From positions 2,914,001 to 2,978,000 of the forward strand of contig NZ_CP019699.1 in the NCBI RefSeq assembly GCF_002005165.1: 64,000 bases of DNA, read 5' to 3'. Positions 1-8,671 of this stretch are shown one piece after another. The notes below the pieces were generated by a model. The model was not told where the DNA came from. It did not search any database and saw only the letters and a list, made by a program, of their open reading frames with translations. The stretch's first letter is position 1; each line of letters opens with the position of its first letter. The position numbers were made by a program, and so were the translations under genes. The stretch comes from Novibacillus thermophilus. Its GTDB lineage: Bacteria > Bacillota > Bacilli > Thermoactinomycetales > Novibacillaceae.

Positions 1-177
1 TTTTTCCGCGATCCCCTGACGGCGCAACCTCACGAACCGGACATCATCGCGCTCCTGCGCCTGTGCGATGTTCAAGAAATCCCCCTCGCAACAAACTTGG
101 CGACAGCCGAAATTTTGCTGAAGGCGATGGAAAGAGGAGAGCTGGCCTGGCGCGAAACTGTGCGTCGCACGACATAA
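1..177 (+). CDS. mgsA: Methylglyoxal synthase, C-terminal part (cut by window edge)
   Basis: The first 58 codons are open from base 1 and end at a TAA. The peptide starts [14 protein letters not shown] and continues with [14 protein letters not shown], which are the conserved C-terminal segments of methylglyoxal synthase (dihydroxyacetone phosphate to methylglyoxal plus phosphate, a glycolytic bypass). The start lies outside the window. In Bacillus, mgsA is followed by bshB1 and bshA; here bshA follows after only 58 bases, so bshB1 is not in its usual place. Confidence 0.9.
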   Translation, partial: FFRDPLTAQPHEPDIIALLRLCDVQEIPLATNLATAEILLKAMERGELAWRETVRRTT

Positions 178-235
178 TTGTCATGTCTGTCTCATGTTGC
201 GCACGAACGGTTGAAGAAGGTGAGGTGTCCCTTAT

Positions 236-1357
236 ATGTACCGTATTGGCATCACGTGTTATCCGACCCACGGCGGTTCCGGCGTCGTTGCCACCGAACT
301 GGGAAAATTGCTGGCTGAAAAAGGGCACGAAGTTCACTTCATTACATACAACATGCCGTTTCGCCTGGGCAAATTTTACCGCAACATTTGCTACCATGAA
401 GTTGAAGTTAACGTTTACCCGCTGTTTCAATACCCGCCGTACGACCTCAGTCTGGCGAGCAAAATGGCCGAAGTCGCGGAGCAGAAAAAACTCGATCTGT
501 TGCACGTCCACTACGCTGTTCCGCACGCAGTGTGTGCGCTCTTGGCCAAACAGATGGTCGGCGATTCCCTTAAAGTCGTCACCACACTACACGGGACCGA
601 CATTACCGTACTCGGGTACGACCGTTCGCTGCACAAAGCCATTCGCCTCGGAATCGAATCGAGTGATGCGGTCACGGCTGTGTCCGACAGTTTGATTGGG
701 GAGACGCGCCGACTATTCCATATCAACCGCCCTATTACACGGGTGTACAATTTTGTCGACCCCCGCGTGTACTACCCGAGGCATGTGGATCGCTTGCGAT
801 CCGAGTACGCGAGTGACACCGAGAAAATATTGTTGCACATCTCCAATTTTCGTAAAGTAAAGCGCGTCGACGACGTCGTGAAAGTCTTTCACGCAGTCCA
901 GTCCCACATCCCCGCCAAACTCCTCCTCGTCGGGGAAGGGCCTGAGTGGTCTGAAGTTCGCCAACAGGTCAACCAGTTGGGCTTAGAGGACCGCGTCATG
1001 TTTCTGGGCAAACAGGACGAAGTGGCCCAAATCATTTCCCTCGCCGACGTTTTGCTACTCCCTTCGGAAAAGGAGAGTTTCGGGTTGGTCGCCCTGGAGG
1101 CGATGGCGTGCGGCGTCCCCACGGTGGCATCCAATGTCGGCGGTTTACCTGAGGTCGTTGAACACGGTGTGACCGGCTTTTTGTCCGATGTGGGGAACAC
1201 GGACGACATGGCGGCCAACGCCTTGAAACTGTTAACCGATCGGGACTTGTTCGACCAGTTTCGGAAACAGTGCATCGAGCGGGCACACACGCGGTTTGCC
1301 GCCCAAAAAATAGTCGCAGAATACGAGGCCGTGTACGACCATGTCGTCGCCAGGTGA
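236..1357 (+). CDS. bshA: N-acetyl-alpha-D-glucosaminyl L-malate synthase (bacillithiol step 1)
   Basis: A 373-residue GT4 glycosyltransferase that joins UDP-GlcNAc to L-malate, the first step of bacillithiol synthesis in the cytoplasm. The N-terminus YRIGITCYPTHGGSGVVATELG is the BshA signature, and the C-terminal Rossmann half has PSEKESFGLVALEAMACG for donor binding. Length matches the family (about 375). A GAAGGTGAGG ribosome site precedes the ATG. The position between mgsA and cca matches the Bacillus operon, except that bshB1 (GlcNAc-malate deacetylase) is missing here and must be elsewhere or replaced. Confidence 0.95.
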   Translation: MYRIGITCYPTHGGSGVVATELGKLLAEKGHEVHFITYNMPFRLGKFYRNICYHEVEVNVYPLFQYPPYDLSLASKMAEVAEQKKLDLLHVHYAVPHAVCALLAKQMVGDSLKVVTTLHGTDITVLGYDRSLHKAIRLGIESSDAVTAVSDSLIGETRRLFHINRPITRVYNFVDPRVYYPRHVDRLRSEYASDTEKILLHISNFRKVKRVDDVVKVFHAVQSHIPAKLLLVGEGPEWSEVRQQVNQLGLEDRVMFLGKQDEVAQIISLADVLLLPSEKESFGLVALEAMACGVPTVASNVGGLPEVVEHGVTGFLSDVGNTDDMAANALKLLTDRDLFDQFRKQCIERAHTRFAAQKIVAEYEAVYDHVVAR

Positions 1358-1361
1358 CAGG

Positions 1362-2609
1362 ATGTTCGACCAAAGTGCGCCGCTGTTTCGCGAAGCGTTT
1401 CGGCTGGTCGAGGAACTGGAGGGAGCGGGCTATCAAGCGTACGTCGTCGGCGGCTCTGTCCGGGATGCCATGCTCGGGCGTCCCGTCCACGATGTCGACA
1501 TCGCCACTTCCGCCACTCCGGCTGAAGTGCAACGCCTGTTTCCCCGGACGGTGGCCACCGGTTTGAAGTACGGAACGGTCACGGTCGTCACTGGACGCTA
1601 TACATTCGAAGTGACGACCTTCCGCCGGGAAGGACCGTACGGAGATGCTCGGCATCCCGATTTCGTTCAATTTGCAGCGGATGTAACCGATGATCTCGCC
1701 CGGCGGGACTTTACGATTAACGCCATGGCGGTTGACTCCCGCGGGGTTGTGACAGATCCGTTTGACGGGCAAAAAGACCTGCAGCGCAAAGTCATACGCT
1801 GTGTAGGGGACCCACGGGAACGCTTTCGCGAAGACGCCCTCAGGATGCTGCGGGCTGCCCGTTTTGCGGCACAACTCGGGTTTGACGTCTCTCCAGCGAC
1901 AATTGACGCGATAAAAGCAGAAAGGAAGGGGCTCGCCAAGTTGGCTGTGGAGCGAATCACCGGTGAGCTGCACAAAATTTTGTCCGCTGTTGAGCCGGGA
2001 CGCGCGCTCCGCCTGTTGTGGTCAGCTTGCTTGATCGAGGAGATCGCTGCGCTCTTCCTCAATCGTTTTCCTGCATCCCCTCCGCGGAACCAGCTAGCGT
2101 CGCTGGAGGCTGAAACGGATGTTTATTTGCGCTGGATTTTGTTTTTGCGCTTGTGCGGCGTCAAGTCAAGTGAGGCACAACGTGTATGCCGCGAACTGAA
2201 ATTGCCGCGCAAGTGGACCCGTGAGCTGTCGCTCTTGTGGAGGGAAGGGGAAAAGTGGTCGAACGGGTTGATGAGCAACGCCGAAGTGCGGCGCACAGTG
2301 TTCGCCCACGGGTTGAAGCGCTCTTTGCGCATCGTCCGCCTGGCGTACCGTTTCGGCCGGTTGTCGCGCCGCGAAGAACAGTTGTGGCGTCGCCGCTTCA
2401 GACACGCCGACTGGGAGATGCCCTTAGATGACCCGTCACAGCTCGCACTCGACGGAAGGGCTCTGATGCAAATATCCGGGCGCGAACCGGGGCCGTGGAT
2501 TGGGCGCGTGCTCGACACTTTGCTCGACAAAGTCGTGTCCGGGGAAGTGATCAACCATCCGTCGCGCTTGGAAAAGGAGTGGAGATTACATGGACCGCAC
2601 GCTCCGTGA
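1362..2609 (+). CDS. cca: CCA tRNA nucleotidyltransferase
   Basis: Adds or repairs the 3' CCA end of tRNAs. The N-terminal polymerase-beta-type head has GGSVRDAMLG and the metal-binding DVDIAT, followed by RRDFTINAMAVD and the neck motif EDALRMLRAARFAAQLGF. An upstream in-frame ATG at 1341 lies inside bshA; I prefer 1362 because AGGTGA at 1352-1357 sits just ahead of it and the protein then begins like its relatives (415 residues). It is translationally coupled to bshA upstream and overlaps birA downstream by 20 bases. Confidence 0.93.
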   Translation: MFDQSAPLFREAFRLVEELEGAGYQAYVVGGSVRDAMLGRPVHDVDIATSATPAEVQRLFPRTVATGLKYGTVTVVTGRYTFEVTTFRREGPYGDARHPDFVQFAADVTDDLARRDFTINAMAVDSRGVVTDPFDGQKDLQRKVIRCVGDPRERFREDALRMLRAARFAAQLGFDVSPATIDAIKAERKGLAKLAVERITGELHKILSAVEPGRALRLLWSACLIEEIAALFLNRFPASPPRNQLASLEAETDVYLRWILFLRLCGVKSSEAQRVCRELKLPRKWTRELSLLWREGEKWSNGLMSNAEVRRTVFAHGLKRSLRIVRLAYRFGRLSRREEQLWRRRFRHADWEMPLDDPSQLALDGRALMQISGREPGPWIGRVLDTLLDKVVSGEVINHPSRLEKEWRLHGPHAP

Positions 2610-3570
2610 AGCAGTGTTGCAACTGTTTACGAATGCAGATTCGTATCTTTCCGGGGAAGAGATCAGCCGCACGCTCGGATGTACGCGCACTGCCGTCTGG
2701 AAGCAAATTCACGAGTTGCGTAGCATCGGCTACGTGTTTGACGCAAAGCCTCGTAAGGGCTACCGCTTGAGAGAACGCCCCGACGTCGTGATTCCGGAAG
2801 AAATACACTGTTTTAACGGGGCAAAACAGATTGGGAAAACGATTCGCTATGTCAAATCGACGGCATCGACGCAGCATTTGGCCCACGAATGGGCGCGACA
2901 AGGAGCTAATCACGGATCCCTCGTGATTGCAGACGAGCAAACGGGGGGAAAGGGGCGGATGGGCAGAACGTGGCATTCTCCGCCGGGAAGCGGAATTTGG
3001 ATGAGTTTCATCTTAAAGCCAAACATTCCGCTCATCGCGACGCCCCATCTCACCTTGCTATTTTCTGTTGCCGTCACACGAGCTCTCCACACTGAAACGG
3101 GGATCGATGTCTCCATCAAGTGGCCCAACGATTTATTTATTGCCGGTCGGAAAGTGTGCGGGATTTTGACCGAAGTGCGGGCAGAAGCGGACCGGGTTCA
3201 CTACTGTGTGGCCGGAATTGGGATTAACGTCCATCCAGCCTCGGTGAAACATTTGCCCCAACCGGTACGGGAGACGGCCGTCTCCCTCGGCGAGGTCACA
3301 AAAAAACCGTTGCGCAGAGCCCAGATTGTCGCCTCCTGTTGCACTGAGATTGAAAATCTCATGTCGCTGTACGAGGAAAAAGGGTTTTCACCTATTCGTA
3401 CGCTGTGGGAGAGTTATGCCTTTATGCTGGGGAAACAGGTGACGGTCCGCACATCTGACGGGACGAAGTCGGGGGAAGCGATTGGCCTCGACCAGAGCGG
3501 CGCGTTGGTATTGAAGACGCCGTCGGGCACTGAACGCATTTATTCTGCAGACATGGACCTCTCACGATAA
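2590..3570 (+). CDS. birA: Biotin-protein ligase / biotin operon repressor
   Basis: A 326-residue bifunctional BirA. Residues about 15-50 form a helix-turn-helix (LSGEEISRTLGCTRTAVWKQI), so this is the DNA-binding class that can repress biotin genes. The catalytic domain has the biotinyl-AMP loop GGKGRMGRTWHSPPG at 119-133 and the KWPND motif. It activates biotin to biotinyl-AMP and transfers it to carboxylase carrier proteins. The start overlaps the end of cca by 20 bases, as in the Bacillus cca-birA-pan order. Confidence 0.95.
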   Translation: MDRTLREAVLQLFTNADSYLSGEEISRTLGCTRTAVWKQIHELRSIGYVFDAKPRKGYRLRERPDVVIPEEIHCFNGAKQIGKTIRYVKSTASTQHLAHEWARQGANHGSLVIADEQTGGKGRMGRTWHSPPGSGIWMSFILKPNIPLIATPHLTLLFSVAVTRALHTETGIDVSIKWPNDLFIAGRKVCGILTEVRAEADRVHYCVAGIGINVHPASVKHLPQPVRETAVSLGEVTKKPLRRAQIVASCCTEIENLMSLYEEKGFSPIRTLWESYAFMLGKQVTVRTSDGTKSGEAIGLDQSGALVLKTPSGTERIYSADMDLSR

Positions 3571-3576
3571 ACATTG

Positions 3577-3585
3577 TGGTATACT
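3577..3585 (+). promoter_or_regulatory. Extended -10 promoter for the pan operon leader
   Basis: TGGTATACT at 3577-3585 matches the extended -10 pattern TGnTATAAT with one difference in the hexamer. It lies just after the birA stop and about 225 bases before panB. No good -35 hexamer is visible at 17 bases, as is common for extended -10 promoters. Inferred from sequence only. Confidence 0.5.
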
Positions 3586-3591
3586 GAACGT

Positions 3592-3811
3592 GAAGGAGCG
3601 GCTGTATCCGGAAGGAACGGCACGATTTCCTCTTTTCAAGAACACTTGATCCGCTCTCTGCTCTTATCCTTGCGGAAAGAGACAGAAAACATGCGGGATT
3701 CCCAGGATCAGTCGTGCCTTCTCACGCCTTTTTCAGGCTGTGGAAGGCATTTTTTATGCTCCTTCACTGCATTTTCCTTAAATATCCAATATTGATGAAG
3801 GAGGAGCGTCT
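3592..3811 (+). promoter_or_regulatory. Structured 5' leader of panB (candidate regulatory RNA)
   Basis: About 220 non-coding bases lie between the promoter and panB. GGAGCGG near 3596 can pair with CCGCTCT near 3652. A hairpin CTCTT-A-TCC / GGA-AAGAG (3661-3681 area) has a bulged A. An intrinsic terminator (3715-3756) follows 55 bases before the start codon. This layout suggests attenuation. A pan RNA motif is known upstream of panB in some Bacillota and contains bulged adenosines; I cannot confirm that this is that family. Confidence 0.4.
3715..3756 (+). terminator. Intrinsic terminator or attenuator before panB
   Basis: TGCCTTC at 3715 pairs with GAAGGCA near 3743-3749, with inner CAC/GTG and GCCT/AGGC pairs and a TTTTC loop, followed by six T residues. 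It lies inside the panB leader, so it can stop read-through from birA or act as an attenuator. Confidence 0.75.
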
Positions 3812-4657
3812 GTGAGTGAACGTAAAGATCGAGTCACTGTCGCCAGACTGCAAAAAATGAAACGGGAACGGGAGCCAATTGCGATGCTCACCGCATACGA
3901 TTACCCGACCGGCCAACTGGCCGAAGCGAGCGGTGTGGACGTCGTCCTTGTGGGCGATTCCCTCGGTATGGTGGTGTTAGGATACGAGTCGACTGTTCCC
4001 GTCACCCTGGAGGACATGGTACATCACACCCGGGCGGTGCGGCGGGGAATTTCCCGTCCGCTGCTCGTGGCCGACCTCCCGTTTCTCACCTACCGTCTTG
4101 GGGTAAGGGACGCCTTACAGGCGGCCGGCCGTTTGATGCAAGAGGGCGGCGCCTCAGCTGTGAAAATGGAAGGCGGCCGGGATCTCGCCCCCACAGTTAA
4201 AGCGTGTGTCGAGGCTGGCATCCCGGTCATGGGGCACATCGGCTTGAAACCGCAAGCTGTTCATCAGACAGGTTACCGCATCCAAGGAAAGACAGAGCAA
4301 TCCGTGCGCGAGCTGGTGGACGACGCCGAGGCGTTGACAGAAGCCGGAGCTTTCGCCTTCGTACTGGAATGTGTGACCGAAGAAGCGGCACAAACGATCA
4401 GCGAGTCCGTTCCAGTGCCGACGATCGGCATCGGGTCAGGCCGCCAGTGCGACGGGCAAGTACTCGTCTTTCACGACGTCGTCCAATTCAGTGTGAACGG
4501 ATTTCGACCATCTTTTGTGAAAACGTACGCCGACGCCGGGGAGACCGTTCTGAGCGGGTTAGCGGAATACGTACGCGATGTGAAAAATCGCCGCTTTCCA
4601 CAAGAACAACACGTCTTTCACGGAAAAAGTGCGGTTTACGGAGGCACAAAGCGATGA
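3812..4657 (+). CDS. panB: 3-methyl-2-oxobutanoate hydroxymethyltransferase
   Basis: First committed step of pantothenate synthesis: adds a hydroxymethyl group from 5,10-methylene-THF to 2-oxoisovalerate. The 281-residue protein has the family motifs MLTAYDYP, VVLVGDSLGMVVLGY (metal-binding region), VKMEGG and MGHIGLKPQ. The start is GTG at 3812 with a strong GAAGGAGGAG ribosome site. Its TGA overlaps the panC ATG, so the two genes are translationally coupled. Confidence 0.96.
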   Translation: MSERKDRVTVARLQKMKREREPIAMLTAYDYPTGQLAEASGVDVVLVGDSLGMVVLGYESTVPVTLEDMVHHTRAVRRGISRPLLVADLPFLTYRLGVRDALQAAGRLMQEGGASAVKMEGGRDLAPTVKACVEAGIPVMGHIGLKPQAVHQTGYRIQGKTEQSVRELVDDAEALTEAGAFAFVLECVTEEAAQTISESVPVPTIGIGSGRQCDGQVLVFHDVVQFSVNGFRPSFVKTYADAGETVLSGLAEYVRDVKNRRFPQEQHVFHGKSAVYGGTKR

Positions 4658-5598
4658 AAGTCGTGACAACCATCCGCGCGTTGCGCCGGTCACTCCCGGA
4701 CGAAAAGAGGGCGGTCATCGGCCTGGTGCCGACGATGGGCTATTTGCACGACGGGCACTTGAGTTTGATAGAAACGGCAAGGCGCGAGTGCGACTGTGTC
4801 GTCGTCTCAGTGTTCGTCAATCCGCTGCAATTCGGCCCCCGGGAAGATTTTGATACGTACCCCCGCGATCTCAATCGGGATAAAGCCCAGGCCGAAAAGG
4901 CAGGAGCCGACCTTTTGTTTGCCCCTGACACAGAAGAAATGTACCCGAAACCGCCCTTTACGACCGTCCGCGTGTCCAATGTGACGGAAGGGATGTGTGG
5001 CGCCTCCAGACCCGGCCATTTCGACGGAGTCGCGACAGTCGTCACGAAGCTGTTTCACATCGTCCAGCCGCACAGGGCGTATTTCGGTCTCAAAGATGTT
5101 CAGCAAGTGGCCGTCATCCAGCGCATGGTGGACGATCTAAACATACCGGTAAACATCGTCCCCTGTCCGACTGTACGGGAACCCGACGGTTTGGCCATGA
5201 GCTCGCGCAATGTCTACTTGAGCGAAGAAGAACGCCGACAAGCAACTGTTTTGTTCCAGGCCCTTAAGACGGCAAAAGAAAAGCTGGCGAAGAGGGAATG
5301 GCACACCCCACAACAGGTGGAAGACGGCGTCCGGGATATAATCGAAACACAACCACTAGCCGACATCGACTACGTAGAAATGCGGACGTTCCCCGATCTG
5401 GAACGCGTCCGTGACATAGGGAATAAAACGTACGTGATCGCTGTCGCGGTGAAGTTCGGTAAGACGCGTTTGATTGACAATATTTTGTTCCAAGGAGGAG
5501 AGACGCCTACCGATGTTGCGTACGATGATGACGGCGAAACTGCACAAAGCGACGGTCACAGAAGCGAATCTACATTACGTCGGCAGCGTCACAATTGA
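4654..5598 (+). CDS. panC: Pantothenate synthetase
   Basis: Condenses pantoate and beta-alanine with ATP. Motifs: [15 protein letters not shown] (HIGH-type nucleotide site), [27 protein letters not shown] and [10 protein letters not shown]. The ATG at 4654 overlaps the panB stop (ATGA); an open frame further upstream is antisense to nothing useful and lies within panB. The protein is 314 residues, about 30 longer than usual: after the normal end ([10 protein letters not shown]) a tail without family motifs runs 86 bases into panD. The tail could reflect a shift near the stop or a real overlap. Confidence 0.94.
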   Translation: MKVVTTIRALRRSLPDEKRAVIGLVPTMGYLHDGHLSLIETARRECDCVVVSVFVNPLQFGPREDFDTYPRDLNRDKAQAEKAGADLLFAPDTEEMYPKPPFTTVRVSNVTEGMCGASRPGHFDGVATVVTKLFHIVQPHRAYFGLKDVQQVAVIQRMVDDLNIPVNIVPCPTVREPDGLAMSSRNVYLSEEERRQATVLFQALKTAKEKLAKREWHTPQQVEDGVRDIIETQPLADIDYVEMRTFPDLERVRDIGNKTYVIAVAVKFGKTRLIDNILFQGGETPTDVAYDDDGETAQSDGHRSESTLRRQRHN

Positions 5599-5896
5599 CG
5601 CTTATCTACTGGAACAGGTCGGTATTTTGCCCAACGAGAGGGTGCAAATCGTCAACATCCACAACGGCGCTCGGCTGGAGACGTACGTCATTCCGGGAGA
5701 AAGGGGAAGCGGCACTGTTTGTTTAAACGGAGCTGCTGCCCGGTTAGTGCAACCTGGGGACCGTGTCATCATTATCGCGTACGGGCTGATGGACGAAGAA
5801 GAAGTGCGGGACCACGTTCCGAGAGTAGCCGTTCTGGACGAACATAACCGCATCGTGCAAATGATGTCAACGGAACCGGCCGGTCAAAAGACATAA
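5513..5896 (+). CDS. panD: Aspartate 1-decarboxylase proenzyme
   Basis: Makes beta-alanine from L-aspartate. The proenzyme self-cleaves between Gly24 and Ser25 (HYVGS) to form the pyruvoyl group. Length 127 residues is typical, with Y58-type and [10 protein letters not shown] motifs. The ATG at 5513 has an AAGGAGGAG site; a longer frame from 5474 would add a non-conserved N-terminus. The gene completes panBCD, so the operon supplies both halves of pantothenate. Confidence 0.95.
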   Translation: MLRTMMTAKLHKATVTEANLHYVGSVTIDAYLLEQVGILPNERVQIVNIHNGARLETYVIPGERGSGTVCLNGAAARLVQPGDRVIIIAYGLMDEEEVRDHVPRVAVLDEHNRIVQMMSTEPAGQKT

Positions 5897-5968
5897 CATA
5901 AAAAGCACGTTCACAGCTCACACTAGAGGGCACCGGCTCTAATATTCAATAAACGGAAGTGACGTGTC

Positions 5969-7435
5969 GTGACGTACGACGAGTTTGATTGGATGGAAGA
6001 AGCCCTCGCCCAAATTGAATCGATCTATCCCCGCTGTTCCACGGAAGTTCAACGGGAATTGGCCGATCGGTTTCGTCACTTACAAGATGTGAGTGACGGC
6101 TGGCTGGACGCGTGGCTGTTGTTACAGGAGCGATTTCGCGACGTGATCGAAAAATACCCAGAACTGGCCGGTCAGAACGACACTTCTACGGCGTTTTTCC
6201 CGCCTGCTGTGCAACCTGATAACAAGGAGGTCGGAGAAGCTGGTCCGGACTTACAATCAGACGAATCCTTAAAATTTTGGGTCGACGAACGGGCGATGCA
6301 GCAATTCCGCATCGGACAGGGGTATTACAACTTGTGGATGTTTTCGGACGCCATGTCTCAATTCCTCCAGGTGGTAGACGACGAACCCGACTTTGTCCTC
6401 GCTCGCCTCTACCTCGCGTTGACGTATTTCCAGCAGGAACAGTGGGAACGAGCGGAGACAGAGTTCCAACTTGTGTTGGAGACAGCTCCCCACCCCGAGT
6501 TCCTGCGATTTTGCCACCATATGCTCGGTTGTCTTTTTGTCAGGCAAAAAAAAGATGTGAAAGCGGTCCGGCATTTTTCCCGAGCGCTGGAAATGGACGT
6601 AGAAAACAGTGACACGCTGTTTAATTTAGGAGCTTGCCACTACCGCCTCGGTTCAGTCCAATTCGCCATCCCGTGTTTTGAGCAAGCGATTGCGCTCAAT
6701 GGAGACGATTGGGAGAGTATGGTGTATTTAGCCCACTGCTATACGGCACTGGGAGATCACGATCAAGGGACGCACTGGCGCAAACAAGCGTACGAAATGT
6801 CACGAAAGCCGTGGATTATCTCTGAAATTGCCGACAGTTACGAGCGGCAACAGCAGCTGGACGAAGCGCTGAAGTGGAACTTGTACTGTGTGACCAACCA
6901 TCCGGAGTGGGCAGAAGGGTACCACGGTGTTGCGTGGAATATTTGGAAAAAAGACCGCCATCCCCTGGCGGTCGTTTGGCTAAAAAAGGCGTTGACTTTA
7001 AAGCGGGACGATGCGAACATCCTATTTTCTTACTGGTGGATTATCCACCACGTGGGCACGCCGGAGGAGAAGGCGCGGGTCAACCGACACGTATCTTCCG
7101 TGATGCACCAATCCCCGCTATGGTCCCTCGCCCACGGAAACGTGTACCGAGTGAGCGGCGATTTCGAGCAAGCCAGGAAGACGTTAACCCCATTGTTAAC
7201 AGCGGAGGAAGTGCGCGTGCAAGGAGCGGCGCACTATCAGTTGGCCCATTTGTGTATGGCAGAACAAAAGTGGAAAGAAGCGGTCGACCATTTCCACAAA
7301 GCCCGCGAATGCGATGGTCTCTTACATGAAACGCTGTTATTTGAAGGGATTTGCCATTACTTGACCGGGGACAGGGAAGCGTCCAAAAACTGTCTGCGTC
7401 TGTACCAGCAGCAACAATCAAATGACGGGAGGTAA
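5969..7435 (+). CDS. Tetratricopeptide-repeat protein of unknown function
   Basis: A 488-residue soluble protein with no signal peptide or membrane segment. From about residue 110 to the end it is a row of TPR-like helix pairs, for example YYNLWMFSDAMSQFLQVVDDEP, LFNLGACHYRLGSVQFAIPCFEQAI and AHYQLAHLCMAEQKWKEAVDHF. TPR arrays bind other proteins; no enzyme domain is visible. GTG start at 5969 with a weak ribosome site. It stands where Bacillus has dinG, and ku follows after 5 bases, so the two may be co-transcribed. Partner unknown. Confidence 0.75.
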   Translation: MTYDEFDWMEEALAQIESIYPRCSTEVQRELADRFRHLQDVSDGWLDAWLLLQERFRDVIEKYPELAGQNDTSTAFFPPAVQPDNKEVGEAGPDLQSDESLKFWVDERAMQQFRIGQGYYNLWMFSDAMSQFLQVVDDEPDFVLARLYLALTYFQQEQWERAETEFQLVLETAPHPEFLRFCHHMLGCLFVRQKKDVKAVRHFSRALEMDVENSDTLFNLGACHYRLGSVQFAIPCFEQAIALNGDDWESMVYLAHCYTALGDHDQGTHWRKQAYEMSRKPWIISEIADSYERQQQLDEALKWNLYCVTNHPEWAEGYHGVAWNIWKKDRHPLAVVWLKKALTLKRDDANILFSYWWIIHHVGTPEEKARVNRHVSSVMHQSPLWSLAHGNVYRVSGDFEQARKTLTPLLTAEEVRVQGAAHYQLAHLCMAEQKWKEAVDHFHKARECDGLLHETLLFEGICHYLTGDREASKNCLRLYQQQQSNDGR

Positions 7436-7440
7436 CAGGG

Positions 7441-8226
7441 GTGCACACTGTTTGGAAAGGGTCGATTCGCTTCGGCCTCGTCAACATACCAGTTCGCATG
7501 TTTACGGCGACGGAAGAAAAAAGTGTCAAATTTCGCCAATTGCACGCGAAATGTCACACGCCGATCCGCTATCAGCGGACATGCCCCAACTGTGAACAAG
7601 AAGTGGACCGAGACGACATTGTGAAAGGGTACGAATTGGAGGAAGGCCGTTTTGTCGTATTGACAGACGAAGAAATCGAGGCCGCTAAACCTGAAGCCGA
7701 AAAATCGATTGACATCCTCGACTTTGTGGATTTAGCGGAGATCGATCCCGTTTACTTCAATAAATCGTATTACCTGTCTCCCCAGGATACCGGTGAACGA
7801 GCGTATTCCTTACTGCGGCAGGCCATGTACGACACACACAAAATCGGCATCGCCCAGTTTACGCTCCGCTCCAAACAGTCGTTGGCTGCAGTGCGCGTCT
7901 TCGACAAAGCCCTCGTCCTGGAGACGATTTTCTATCCGGACGAAGTGAGGGCTGTTGACAACATTCCCGACTTGCCGAAAGAGGGAGCTCTGCCAGAGAA
8001 GGAGTTGAACATGGCCCAACAGCTGATCGAGCAGCTCGTGACACCGTTTGACCCGGAAAAATACGCAGATGAGTATCGCCAGTCCTTACTAGACGTCATT
8101 GAGAAGAAGGCAAAAGGTGAAGAAATCCGGGAAGCGCCTGACGTCAAACCGCACAAAGTGGTCGATTTGATGGAGGCGCTGAAGGCGAGTCTCGATCAAA
8201 CCGCTGAGAAAAATAAACGGGCGTAA
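7441..8226 (+). CDS. ku: Non-homologous end-joining protein Ku
   Basis: Bacterial Ku homodimer binds DNA ends and recruits LigD. The 261-residue protein begins HTVWKGSIRFGLVNIPVRMF, the family's N-terminal signature, and has the beta-barrel core (VKFRQLHAKCHTPIRYQRTCPNCEQEV, VVLTDEEIEAAKPE, YYLSPQD) and a short basic C-terminal tail. GTG start with GGGAGGTAA upstream. In spore-formers Ku and LigD help germinating spores repair breaks. Its ligase partner is 1.1 kb downstream and the polymerase partner 7.6 kb downstream. Confidence 0.95.
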   Translation: MHTVWKGSIRFGLVNIPVRMFTATEEKSVKFRQLHAKCHTPIRYQRTCPNCEQEVDRDDIVKGYELEEGRFVVLTDEEIEAAKPEAEKSIDILDFVDLAEIDPVYFNKSYYLSPQDTGERAYSLLRQAMYDTHKIGIAQFTLRSKQSLAAVRVFDKALVLETIFYPDEVRAVDNIPDLPKEGALPEKELNMAQQLIEQLVTPFDPEKYADEYRQSLLDVIEKKAKGEEIREAPDVKPHKVVDLMEALKASLDQTAEKNKRA

Positions 8227-8233
8227 TCGCGAT

Positions 8234-8542
8234 TCATCTTCCCGTCCAGTACCTCATGTATTGCGTCTCCCCCGTCGGCTTTTTCGATACGACGTCCCCG
8301 GAGTCGTCCAGTGTGATTTCGTACAGCTCGTAGTGTTCGATTCGCCATCCGTCCGTTTCAGTGACCTTTTTTAATTCGTAGTCGTACTCAGTGAAAGTGC
8401 GTTCCGCGCTACCGGCTACAGCCGTTTCAGCTTCAGGCGGAATGGCGATTTGGTATTTGGCCCATATAAGTGCCAACAGGAGGACGTTGGCAGCGATGAT
8501 CGTACACAAAAGCACCTGTTTTCCTGACATTTTCCACTCCAT
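8234..8542 (-). CDS. Small membrane-anchored protein of unknown function
   Basis: 102 residues (98 if translation starts at the second ATG, which has GGAG six bases upstream). One N-terminal membrane helix (VLLCTIIAANVLLLALIWAKY) is followed by an extracytoplasmic-looking domain rich in acidic and aromatic residues. No family recognised. It is transcribed against ku and diverges from the wrbA-like gene. Codon use is like its neighbours. Confidence 0.6.
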   Translation of the reverse strand: MEWKMSGKQVLLCTIIAANVLLLALIWAKYQIAIPPEAETAVAGSAERTFTEYDYELKKVTETDGWRIEHYELYEITLDDSGDVVSKKPTGETQYMRYWTGR

Positions 8543-8583
8543 GGCAAGGACCCCCGTTTCCTTGAGTCATTGTATGTACAGGC

Positions 8584-8610
8584 TCACCGTTTCATGTCGG
8601 AGAACGGTGA
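8584..8610. repeat. Inverted repeat in the divergent intergenic region
   Basis: TCACCGTT (8584-8591) and AACGGTGA (8603-8610) are perfect 8-base arms separated by 11 bases. The repeat lies between the small membrane protein gene and the wrbA-like gene, about 60 bases before the latter. It could be an operator; no T-run follows, so it is not an obvious terminator. Confidence 0.4.
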
Positions 8611-8671
8611 AAAGGGTATAAAGGCTCCTGCTTAAACAAACGATAAGCAAAAAAGGAGTCTGATACACGCG

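Noticed and set aside
3574-3795. 73-residue open frame between birA and panB
   Set aside because: No ribosome site, it covers the leader hairpins and the terminator, and its composition does not look like a protein.
3592-3811. T-box riboswitch in the panB leader
   Set aside because: No T-box sequence resembling TGGNACCGCG was found, and panB is not a typical T-box target.
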